Positions 1 to 6,305 of a stretch of 6,305 bases of DNA are shown piece by piece. The translations under genes and the position numbers were made by a program. The notes under the pieces are model-generated. The model was not told the DNA's origin, made no database searches, and saw nothing but the letters and a program-made list of their open reading frames with translations. The stretch's first letter is position 1, and each line of letters opens with the position of its first letter. The DNA lies in NCBI GenBank assembly GCA_027622495.1, contig JAQBYL010000256.1, positions 1 through 6,305 on the forward strand, read 5' to 3'. Origin of the DNA: Pseudomonadota bacterium. Its GTDB lineage: Bacteria > Pseudomonadota > Gammaproteobacteria > Pseudomonadales > Azotimanducaceae.

Positions 1-2344
1 CGTCGGGCAGGCGGATCCACATGTTCTCCAGGTTGCCCACCGAACGCCGCTCGCTGCGTGGGTATCGGACCATGACGCGGATTTCGTCGGTTCCACGCTG
101 AATTCGCTGCGCTTCGGCACCGTAAAATGCTTCGCGAACCTGGCTTGCCAGATCCACAAGGGTGATCCCGAGGGCCTCAGCCTGAGGCTTGATACTGAGT
201 TTGATCTCCTGCGGGCCGTCGTTGGCGGAACTCTCGATCTCGAACAGACCCTGGTAGGTTTTCAGATGCTCGACCAGTTCGGTTGCTGCGGCCTCAACTG
301 CCTGGTCGTTGTTCCCCTGTAATTTGAACGCGATGGGAGGACCGCCGCCCAGGGAGTTGCCTGCGGAAAATCTGAGTTCTTTAGTTCCGGCCACATTGCC
401 GACCTTTTCGCGCCAGCGGCGTTCAACCTCTTTGGGGGTAACCGGGCGGTTTTCACTCTTTTCCAGCTCCACCATGATCCGACCCGTGCGCCCGCCAGAG
501 ACGTAGGCAAACATGTGGTGCACTACGTCCACATCGGATCCGGTGTCTGCCTTGATCTCGGCATTGACCTCGAGCAGAGCGGTATTCATGTTGTCTACCA
601 CTTCGCGCACTATCGCCTCGGGCGTGCCTTCCTGGAGTTCGATGGAGGCCTGCACGAAGTCGCTGTCGATTTCGGGGAAGAACACCCAGCGCACCAGCCC
701 CCCGACAAAAAGAGCCCCGGTGAGGATCAACAGGCTGATAAAGAAAGCCACGGTTGCATAACGGTATTCAATCGCCAGGGCCAGGAATGGTTTGTATCTG
801 GTTTCTATGAACGACTTGAGTTTTTTGTCGACCCAGCCCGAGACACCGGGTTTGGGCCCATGAGAAACCTTCATGAGGGCCAGGTGCGAAGGCAGGATGA
901 GTTTGCTTTCAACCAGCGAAAACAGCAGGCAAAGCACCACCACCCAGCCGATGGCGCCGTTGATGCTTGAGATGGGGCCGGTGACGAACAGCATCGGCAG
1001 AAACGCCATGACCGTGGTCAGCACCCCGAAGGTGGCAGGAACCGCAACCTTCTGCGCACCGATGACGATGTTGTTCACGTTGTAACCGTTAATTTCGGTC
1101 TCGGTATAAGCGCTCTCGGCGATGATGATGGCGTCATCAACGACAATACCGAGCACCAGAATGAAGGCGAACAGGCTCATGATGTTGATCGTCACCCCGA
1201 CCGCCGGCATCAGCATGAAGGTTCCGAGAAACGCGACCGGCAGCCCTAGAAGCACCCAGGCAGCGATGCGTGCACGCAGGAACAGACCGAGGACGATCAG
1301 AACCAGCACCGCCCCCATGGCCATGTTGGACAGCATCATGTTGAGGCGGCCTTTCAGGTAGTAGGTGCCGTCGCCCCAGACCGTCAGCTCCACCTCGTCA
1401 GGAAGGGTCTGGTTACGCTCGTCCACATAGCGGTGGACGGCGTCGCTGATTTTGATTTCACTTTCGTTTTCGGTGGATTGGACGCTGATGCCGAAGCTGC
1501 TCTGGCCGTCAAAAAAGGCATAGCTCTGCACTTCGGCAAACCCGTCGATGATGTTGGCCACATCCCCCAGGCGCAGGACCGTGCCGTTGGGTTGCCCCAG
1601 CAGGGCAATCTGCGCGAAGTCTTCGCCCGTATAAGCCTGGCCGACGGCGCGCAGACGGATGTCGCCGGAGGCGGACTGAATGGAGCCACCAGGCAGATCC
1701 ACCGACCAGCGACGGATGGCCTGAGTCACCTGATCGAGGGTCAGGCCGTATTGCCGCAGGGTGAGTTCAGACAACTCGATTGAAATCTCGAACGGTCGAG
1801 AGCCCCAGACTTCGGCCTGGGTGACTTCCGGCAGGGCGACGATCTCGTCACGTATGTCTTCGATCAGCAATTTGAGCGATCTTTCACTCAGGTCGCCATG
1901 CAACTGAACGTTGAGTGCGCCTCTGGTGAAATTGCGCTTGGAGATGATCGGCCGCTCCGCTTCGCTGGGGAAGCTCGAGATGCTGTCTACGGCCAGTTTG
2001 ACCTCGTCGGTGATGTCGCCCAGATCGTACCCTTCGGTGATGTCGACGCTGACCTGACCCATCCCTTCAAAGGCTGAGCTCGTGACTTTGCGCACCCCTT
2101 CGATTGAGCTGATCGCCTCTTCAATCTTGATGATGATGCCTTGTTCCACCTCTTGCGGCCCGGCACCCGGGTAAGGCACGCGCACATCTATCTGGTCGAA
2201 CTGAAACGGTGGGAAACTCTCTTTCTTGAGCGTGAGTATCGAGTAAACGCCGCCGAGCAGGATCAGCAGCATCAGCAGATTGGCGGCCACGTGATTGGTG
2301 GCAAACCAGCCGATCAGGCCGCGGATGCGCGGTCGCTTAGCCAT
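1..2344 (-). CDS. RND efflux transporter permease (AcrB/HAE1-type), C-terminus cut off by window edge
   Basis: Inner-membrane proton/drug antiporter subunit of a tripartite efflux pump. It starts at ATG 2344-2342 and reads without a stop to base 1, giving 781 residues; family members have about 1,030, so roughly 250 are missing. The N-terminus has the family pattern, with a short cytoplasmic stretch then GWFATNHVAANLLM leading into TM1 (about 19-38). A periplasmic porter loop follows to about 335. TM2-TM6 lie at about 338-482 and TM7 at about 529-550, and the second porter loop is still open at the edge. TM4 carries GIVVDDAIIIAE with adjacent aspartates 403 and 404 (bases 1138-1133), matching AcrB D407/D408 of the proton relay. 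The partner Lys and Arg on TM10/TM11 are outside the window. The start overlaps the adaptor stop by 8 bases. The substrate cannot be told; drugs, solvents or lipophilic compounds are all possible. The family call is secure, the specific name is not. Confidence 0.96.
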   Translation of the reverse strand, partial: MAKRPRIRGLIGWFATNHVAANLLMLLILLGGVYSILTLKKESFPPFQFDQIDVRVPYPGAGPQEVEQGIIIKIEEAISSIEGVRKVTSSAFEGMGQVSVDITEGYDLGDITDEVKLAVDSISSFPSEAERPIISKRNFTRGALNVQLHGDLSERSLKLLIEDIRDEIVALPEVTQAEVWGSRPFEISIELSELTLRQYGLTLDQVTQAIRRWSVDLPGGSIQSASGDIRLRAVGQAYTGEDFAQIALLGQPNGTVLRLGDVANIIDGFAEVQSYAFFDGQSSFGISVQSTENESEIKISDAVHRYVDERNQTLPDEVELTVWGDGTYYLKGRLNMMLSNMAMGAVLVLIVLGLFLRARIAAWVLLGLPVAFLGTFMLMPAVGVTINIMSLFAFILVLGIVVDDAIIIAESAYTETEINGYNVNNIVIGAQKVAVPATFGVLTTVMAFLPMLFVTGPISSINGAIGWVVVLCLLFSLVESKLILPSHLALMKVSHGPKPGVSGWVDKKLKSFIETRYKPFLALAIEYRYATVAFFISLLILTGALFVGGLVRWVFFPEIDSDFVQASIELQEGTPEAIVREVVDNMNTALLEVNAEIKADTGSDVDVVHHMFAYVSGGRTGRIMVELEKSENRPVTPKEVERRWREKVGNVAGTKELRFSAGNSLGGGPPIAFKLQGNNDQAVEAAATELVEHLKTYQGLFEIESSANDGPQEIKLSIKPQAEALGITLVDLASQVREAFYGAEAQRIQRGTDEIRVMVRYPRSERRSVGNLENMWIRLPD

Positions 2345-3497
2345 CGAAACGCACCTTCATTCCGGGCAGCGGCTGATTGATGGGCGTCACGCAGTAACGT
2401 TCACCGTCTTCCAGACCATCGCCGATGTAGACATTGTCTGCGTCGCGCCTGACCACGGTGACCTCGCGCGGATAGATTTCGTTGTGCTCGTTGACGATCC
2501 ACAGGGTGTTGCCGTGTTGCAGGGCATATCTGGGAACCAGGAACAGCTCGCCTGCATCGCGTCCGACGATGGTCGCTTCCACAAAGGTCCCCACCAGCAG
2601 CAGAGGCTGCATGCCGGTGACGTTCAGATCGTAGGGATCTTCCACCTGACCCACCAGATACAGGACCCGGCTCGAGGTATCGAATACGCCTTCCGAACGC
2701 ATGATCTTGCCTGCCCAGGTGAGCGGCAGGCCGCCGAGTCGGGCGCTCAGGGTGACGTTGAACGGCTCACCGAAGCGCAGCTTCTGCAGATCCAGAAACA
2801 GCAGATCCTGCTGGGTCACCGGCAGACGGATTTCAGCATAGTCCACCGCGAAGGTGCGGGCCAGTTGCGATCCGACGTTCACGTACTGGCCGATATCGGC
2901 GATCTTTTCCTGGATCAGGCCCGCGTAGGGTGCCCGTATGACGGTCTGGTCCAGGTCGTTCTGCGCGTCGATCAACTGGGCTTCTGCGGACTGCAATTCG
3001 GCAATCGCCTCCTGCAGCTGTGGTTTGCGCAGAGCCAGAGCGGACGCCTGTCCGGTTCGCGGGTTGCTCTCGCGCAGACGTTCCCAGTCGTCTTCCGCAT
3101 AGCCCGCGCGTGCACTCTCGGTTGCCATCAGCGTCGTGGCCCGGGCCACAGCGGCTTGAGCCCGCAGGGCGGCACTTTCGTATTCGCGGGGATCGATGCG
3201 GATCAGCACGTCGCCCTTGCTGAAAAAGCCGCCATTCACAAATGCCGGTGACACCTCGATGATGCGTCCGGATGCCTCTGCCACGAGCGTAGTCTGTGTT
3301 CTGGGCATGACCGTACCCTGCGACTTGACGTTGAATATGACCGGGGTTCGCTGGGCGGTTTGCACCTGGACGAGCAGGGCTGGCGGTGTAACCTGGGTCT
3401 TCGGCGCGGCCGTTCGCAAACTGAACAGGAGTGCCGCCACGGCACTTGCAACCACGATGAAGATCACAGGCAGGGTGAATTTGAGGGTCCGGGACAT
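2337..3497 (-). CDS. RND efflux periplasmic adaptor (membrane fusion protein, HlyD/AcrA-like)
   Basis: Complete 386-residue adaptor that would link the RND permease to an outer-membrane channel across the periplasm. Residues 8-27 form one hydrophobic segment (anchor or uncleaved signal). There is no lipobox cysteine, so it is probably membrane-anchored, not a lipoprotein. The first half of the lipoyl domain is at about 60-105 (GTVMPRTQTTLVAEASGRI, then GDVLIRIDPREYE). An Ala/Gln/Glu-rich coiled-coil hairpin follows at about 107-182, then the second lipoyl half TVIRAPYAGLI at 185-195. A beta-barrel (about 216-311) and a membrane-proximal domain complete the protein. The start is fixed by an in-frame TGA one codon upstream (3503-3501); no strong Shine-Dalgarno site is seen. 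It is the first gene of the operon, with its TAA inside the permease start region. Length and domain order are normal for the family. Confidence 0.95.
   Translation of the reverse strand: MSRTLKFTLPVIFIVVASAVAALLFSLRTAAPKTQVTPPALLVQVQTAQRTPVIFNVKSQGTVMPRTQTTLVAEASGRIIEVSPAFVNGGFFSKGDVLIRIDPREYESAALRAQAAVARATTLMATESARAGYAEDDWERLRESNPRTGQASALALRKPQLQEAIAELQSAEAQLIDAQNDLDQTVIRAPYAGLIQEKIADIGQYVNVGSQLARTFAVDYAEIRLPVTQQDLLFLDLQKLRFGEPFNVTLSARLGGLPLTWAGKIMRSEGVFDTSSRVLYLVGQVEDPYDLNVTGMQPLLLVGTFVEATIVGRDAGELFLVPRYALQHGNTLWIVNEHNEIYPREVTVVRRDADNVYIGDGLEDGERYCVTPINQPLPGMKVRFDG
2352..2357 (-). promoter_or_regulatory. Probable ribosome binding site of the RND permease
   Basis: AAGGTG on the minus strand lies 7 bases before the permease ATG and inside the last codons of the adaptor gene. 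It is a partial match to AAGGAG. Together with the 8-base gene overlap it supports the chosen start and suggests that the permease is translated by terminating or re-initiating ribosomes. Confidence 0.5.
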
Positions 3498-3522
3498 GAG
3501 TCATACCAACTGCGCGGCAGCC

Positions 3523-3528
3523 ATTGTA
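3523..3528 (-). promoter_or_regulatory. Possible -10 box of the efflux operon
   Basis: TACAAT on the minus strand matches five of six bases of the sigma-70 -10 consensus and lies 25 bases before the adaptor ATG, giving a leader of roughly 20 bases. No good -35 box lies 16-18 bases further upstream, so the promoter would be weak or activator-dependent, or this is a chance match. Confidence 0.25.
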
Positions 3529-3655
3529 GCGCAGGCACAAGGGTGGACGTGGAACGTGGTTTACCGCTCCCGTCGGATACCTCGCGAGCTTGTGAGCATG
3601 CAATACTTGGCAGCAGGCTGCGTGACACTCAAACCGTGTATCCGGGCCTGCGCGA

Positions 3656-3662
3656 AAGGAGG
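3656..3662 (+). promoter_or_regulatory. Strong Shine-Dalgarno site of the AddB-like gene
   Basis: AAGGAGG is complementary to the 3' end of 16S rRNA and sits 7 bases before ATG 3670. It decides the start of the long plus-strand reading frame, which is also closed by an in-frame TGA directly before that ATG. By contrast the divergent adaptor gene has no clear site. Confidence 0.85.
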
Positions 3663-3669
3663 CCATTGA

Positions 3670-6305
3670 ATGCGGGTTTGGTTTGCGCAGCAGCGCGGCA
3701 CGCTTGATCCGACACCACCACGAACGTCGATCGGCGAAATTACCCTCGGACCGCGCGGGTTTCTGGACCTGCTCGAGACCGAGCTCGGTCTGCCACCGGT
3801 CTTGACCATGAGCGCGGAACGCATCATCGCCTATCGCGGTGTTCTTAAGGCCCTGGACAATCCGGATCGCTTTTATCATCGCTCCTTTGCGGTAGATCCG
3901 GTGAATGTTGCCCGCACTCTGCTCGCCTGGCGCGACCAGTGGTTTGAAGCAGGCTGGAAGGGCAAGTTTGCCCCTGGCGTGCAACGGCGTCTGGCAGACA
4001 TGGCCGAAATTGAAAGCCGGGCATCTGTTGCAGTTGCGCCGGGTCCGGGTCAGCGAGCTCAACGGGCATTGGCTGCCCTTGCCAGCAGACGCACGCAGAT
4101 ACAGTGCCTCACTCTGCTGGATGACCCGCAGACGCTCACCCGCTGCTGGCGGGATCTTGCGCAGCAGATCGGTTATGAGCTGGATCCCGGCATCCGGCTG
4201 ATGCCACAGGCCAAACCCGGATCTGATCTGCACCTGCTGCAGACGAAGCTGCTTGACGGTGTGGATGGGCCGACGATTGAACTTAAGGGCGATGGCAGTC
4301 TGTTGATCCTGCGCTCGGCGACAAAAGACATCAGTGCCAGGGCGGTGGGAGAACTGATCCGCAGTGAATCGCGTAGTGAATCAAAAGAAGCGGGTCCTGG
4401 TCGGTACCACAGTGTTGTGCTGGCCGAACGCGACGGCATTATTGTCGACAACGCGCTGGAGCGCAGCGGTCTGCCACGCTGCGGCTTTCAGCACTATTCG
4501 CAGTTCCGGGCGGTAGCCCAGGTATTGAAGCTGGTCTTGGGTCTGGTCTGGCAACCGGTTAATCCACATCTTCTGATGCAGTTTCTGATCCACCCGTTGA
4601 GTCCACTCAAAAGCCACGTGCGGCAGCGGTTGAGCGAAGCCGTGGCCGCTCAACCGGGGGTCGGCGGGCGCGCCTGGCAGGCCGCCCTTGCTCAGATCGC
4701 TGAGATCGAAGCGAGCCAGGGTGCTGGAGAAAAAGCCATCGCCCAGACATTGAGTGAGGTGGCCTACTGGTGCGTGTCGGTGCGTTATGCGCCAACCGGT
4801 GCACCGATTGAGCCGCTCGGCGAACGTACCCAGAGGATCAACAACTGGCTCATTGGCAGACTTGCGTTTGAGGAAGGCAGTGGTCAGCGCAGTGCCTATG
4901 CTGCGGCGGTGGCACAGTGTCAGGCGTTACTCATGGCCTTTGCGCGATTGTCGGAACAGGGCGTTGAGAAACTCGCCAAAACCGACCTCGACCGGTTAGT
5001 TGATGAAGTAACGCAGCAACAGCCTGACCCGGAATCCTATGCCGAGGTCGGGCATGTGCGCGCAGCCACCAGCGCAAGCGCGATCGATCAGCGCTGGAAC
5101 ACGGTGTACTGGTGGGACATGGCGCTTTCGCGCAGTGATCTTCGCTATCCCTGGTCAGCAAGAGAGCTTGAAGATCTGGCCGCCAACGGTGTTGAACTTG
5201 CATCAGTGGATCAACGGTTGGGCTGGCGAGCAGAACAGTGGCTCAAGCCCATCGTGAATGCCGTGGATCGACTGGTGCTGGTGATCCACGATCAGGACAA
5301 AAGTCAACATCCTCTCATGGTGCAGATCGCGCGGCGATTCAGCGGGCTCAAGACTCTGAACCTGGATGAAGCACTGCTTCAGGGCGATAGTGAGCCGCTG
5401 CTTCAGGCAGGCATCAGCGTGGAGCCAATCGTGTGCTTATCGCTTCCATCCCCCAGGCGCTGGTGGCACCTGCCAGAAACGCAGAGCCTCCCCGAGCGCG
5501 AAACGGAATCCTACTCAAGCCTCAACAAACTGTTTTTTTCGCCCCATCAATGGGTGCTGGACTATGCCGCGCGCTTACGCCCTGGCCGCGCTGAAGATGT
5601 GAATGACGATGCGCGGCTGTTCGGTTCGCTGGCCCATCGTCTGTTCGAGGAATTCTTTTGCACGCAGGATACATGGCAGACCCTGCAACCGGCACAGATG
5701 CAGGCGTGGCTAGATCACACAACGCCGCGCCTGATCGAACAGGAAGGTGCGGTGTTGATGGAGCCCGGGCGAGGTGTCGAACGCCAGCGGATCGAGTCGA
5801 TTCTGGGGGTGAGTCTGCAGCGTCTGGTTGCGCATCTGCGCCGCGCGCGGATCACGTCGGTGACGGCTGAACACCATGAACGCAGGCCGTGGCTTGATAC
5901 CCATATTCAGGGTGACCTGGATCTGCTGCTGACCCGTGACGATGGGTGTGAACTGATCCTGGATGCCAAATGGGGCAGCGAGCTGTACCACGGTGAAGCG
6001 ATCGCCGCCAATGAACAGCTTCAGCTGGCGACCTACGCTTACCTGCGTAAATCTGCAACAGGGACTAACCTGTGGCCCTATCCTGCCTACTACATCATCA
6101 CGTCAGGCAACATTGTTGCCCCTGATACGGCGATGTTTCCGGATGCGCTGGTGTTTCCGCCGGATCAACCTGTGGATCTCGCACAGTTATGGGATCGCGC
6201 GGCCGAGACCTATCGGTGGCGTCGAGCGCAGCTTTTGAATGGCGTCATCGAAGTGAATGTTGATGGTGCCAGACCCACTGATGAGTCTGTGGGTCCCGCG
6301 GCGGG
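3670..6305 (+). CDS. AddB-like protein: inactivated helicase body with C-terminal PD-(D/E)XK (RecB-family) nuclease; 3' end beyond window
   Basis: 878 residues are present, with no stop before the window ends. Relatives have about 900 or more, so only a short tail is probably missing. The C-terminal nuclease domain (about 613-860) shows the RecB/AddB motifs in order: YSSLNKLFFSPHQWVLDYAARL (612-635 region), FGSLAHRLFE with His656, GDLDLLL with Asp749/Asp751, ELILDAKWG with Asp765 and Lys767 (codons 5962-5970), and QLQLATYAYL with Gln785/Tyr789. It should therefore be a metal-dependent DNA nuclease. Residues 1-600 resemble the degenerate SF1-helicase body of AddB-like proteins: LGPRGFLDLLE near 26-36, GLPRCGFQHYSQFR at 267-280, PVNPHLLMQFLIHPLSPL at 296-313, and a VYWWDM stretch at 479-484. 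No Walker A GxGKT is present, so ATP hydrolysis is unlikely and an AddA/UvrD-like helicase partner is expected. No Cys precedes the nuclease domain at the place AddB uses for its Fe-S cluster. The likely role is double-strand-break end processing; a defence role is possible but unsupported here. Confidence 0.88.
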   Translation, partial: MRVWFAQQRGTLDPTPPRTSIGEITLGPRGFLDLLETELGLPPVLTMSAERIIAYRGVLKALDNPDRFYHRSFAVDPVNVARTLLAWRDQWFEAGWKGKFAPGVQRRLADMAEIESRASVAVAPGPGQRAQRALAALASRRTQIQCLTLLDDPQTLTRCWRDLAQQIGYELDPGIRLMPQAKPGSDLHLLQTKLLDGVDGPTIELKGDGSLLILRSATKDISARAVGELIRSESRSESKEAGPGRYHSVVLAERDGIIVDNALERSGLPRCGFQHYSQFRAVAQVLKLVLGLVWQPVNPHLLMQFLIHPLSPLKSHVRQRLSEAVAAQPGVGGRAWQAALAQIAEIEASQGAGEKAIAQTLSEVAYWCVSVRYAPTGAPIEPLGERTQRINNWLIGRLAFEEGSGQRSAYAAAVAQCQALLMAFARLSEQGVEKLAKTDLDRLVDEVTQQQPDPESYAEVGHVRAATSASAIDQRWNTVYWWDMALSRSDLRYPWSARELEDLAANGVELASVDQRLGWRAEQWLKPIVNAVDRLVLVIHDQDKSQHPLMVQIARRFSGLKTLNLDEALLQGDSEPLLQAGISVEPIVCLSLPSPRRWWHLPETQSLPERETESYSSLNKLFFSPHQWVLDYAARLRPGRAEDVNDDARLFGSLAHRLFEEFFCTQDTWQTLQPAQMQAWLDHTTPRLIEQEGAVLMEPGRGVERQRIESILGVSLQRLVAHLRRARITSVTAEHHERRPWLDTHIQGDLDLLLTRDDGCELILDAKWGSELYHGEAIAANEQLQLATYAYLRKSATGTNLWPYPAYYIITSGNIVAPDTAMFPDALVFPPDQPVDLAQLWDRAAETYRWRRAQLLNGVIEVNVDGARPTDESVGPAA
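3776..3791. repeat. Perfect 16-bp palindrome inside the 5' end of the AddB-like gene
   Basis: AGACCGAGCTCGGTCT equals its own reverse complement over all 16 bases. It lies 106-121 bases after the A of the start codon and encodes part of LLETELGL. It could be an operator-like site for a dimeric protein or a short mRNA hairpin, but a single such palindrome in 6.3 kb can also arise by chance. Confidence 0.6.
4360..4383 (+). repeat. Two-copy 12-bp tandem repeat in the AddB-like gene
   Basis: CGCAGTGAATCG is followed directly by CGTAGTGAATCA, ten of twelve bases identical. It encodes RSES-RSES (residues 231-238), which looks like a hydrophilic linker. It keeps the reading frame and probably reflects an old in-frame slippage duplication. 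Confidence 0.65.
5262..5290. repeat. Inverted repeat within the AddB-like gene
   Basis: CGTGGATC (5262-5269) and GATCCACG (5283-5290) form perfect 8-base arms around a 13-base loop, inside coding sequence for residues about 531-541. No U-run follows, so it is not an intrinsic terminator. Its function is unknown and it may be due to chance. Confidence 0.45.
6272..6295. repeat. Inverted repeat near the 3' end of the visible AddB-like gene
   Basis: GACCCAC (6272-6278) and GTGGGTC (6289-6295) form perfect 7-base arms around a 10-base loop. The reading frame passes straight through it. No T-run follows before the window ends, so it is not scored as a terminator. Confidence 0.45.

Larger units (their letters stand above)
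3498..3669. other. Divergent intergenic region between efflux operon and AddB-like gene
   Basis: 172 bases separate the two divergent start codons, so promoters for both units are expected here. In-frame stops directly upstream of both starts (3501-3503 for the adaptor, 3667-3669 for the AddB-like gene) mark the coding limits. I see no long inverted repeat resembling an operator for a TetR- or MarR-type regulator. Only short palindromes are present: CTCGCGAG at 3581-3588, GCATGC at 3596-3601, and CAGC-AG-GCTG at 3611-3620. I found no convincing sigma-70 promoter for the plus-strand gene; TTGGCA at 3607-3612 resembles a -35 box but has no good -10 partner. Confidence 0.7.

Noticed and set aside
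515..970. Plus-strand 151-codon open frame within the permease region
   Set aside because: It is antisense to continuous, family-consistent permease coding sequence and has no convincing ribosome site.
2295..3251. Plus-strand 318-codon open frame antisense to the adaptor
   Set aside because: It lies almost wholly opposite a well-supported adaptor gene, and its His/Gln/Asp-rich translation matches no family I know. It is most likely a by-product of codon bias.
3590..3642. Candidate sigma-70 promoter for the AddB-like gene (TTGTGA, TTGGCA or GTGACA as -35)
   Set aside because: None of these has an acceptable -10 box at 16-18 bases, so no promoter is annotated.
2833..4233. Minus-strand 466-codon open frame spanning the adaptor gene, the intergenic region and the start of the AddB-like gene
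   Set aside because: It overlaps the adaptor in a different frame and is antisense to the AddB-like gene. Its translation is rich in Arg, Pro, Gly and Cys with no recognisable domain, as expected for a shadow frame in GC-rich DNA.
5262..5290. Inverted repeat considered as an intrinsic terminator
   Set aside because: It lies in the middle of a coding frame, and no T-run follows the second arm.

Overview
The window comes from a proteobacterium, most likely a gammaproteobacterium. This is inferred from the style of the RND pump proteins, the fairly high GC content and the strong Shine-Dalgarno site; there is no rRNA or other taxonomic marker. It holds three protein-coding genes in two divergent units, and the outer gene on each side runs off the window. 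I see no tRNA, rRNA, CRISPR array, insertion sequence or integrase.

Left unit (minus strand, 3497 down to 1): a two-gene efflux operon. The first gene encodes a complete 386-residue periplasmic adaptor (membrane fusion protein). The second encodes an RND inner-membrane permease, of which the first 781 residues are present and the C-terminal quarter is missing. The two genes overlap by 8 bases, which suggests translational coupling. Together they would form the inner-membrane and periplasmic parts of a proton-driven tripartite efflux pump. No outer-membrane channel or local TetR/MarR-type regulator is visible.

Centre (3498-3669): a 172-base divergent intergenic region. It must carry the start signals for both units. 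A possible -10 box for the efflux operon and a near-perfect Shine-Dalgarno site for the right-hand gene are visible.

Right unit (plus strand, 3670 to the end): 878 residues of a large AddB-like protein, open at its 3' end. It has an apparently inactivated helicase-like N-terminal body and a C-terminal PD-(D/E)XK RecB-family nuclease domain with all recognisable catalytic motifs intact. Relatives of this kind usually sit beside an AddA/UvrD-like helicase and act in double-strand-break processing. That partner would be expected just downstream, outside the window.

The most interesting element is the AddB-like gene: catalytic nuclease present, no Walker A motif, and no visible first cysteine of the AddB iron-sulphur cluster. 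A perfect 16-bp palindrome also lies inside its 5' end. No clearly new system can be demonstrated from these 6.3 kb alone.
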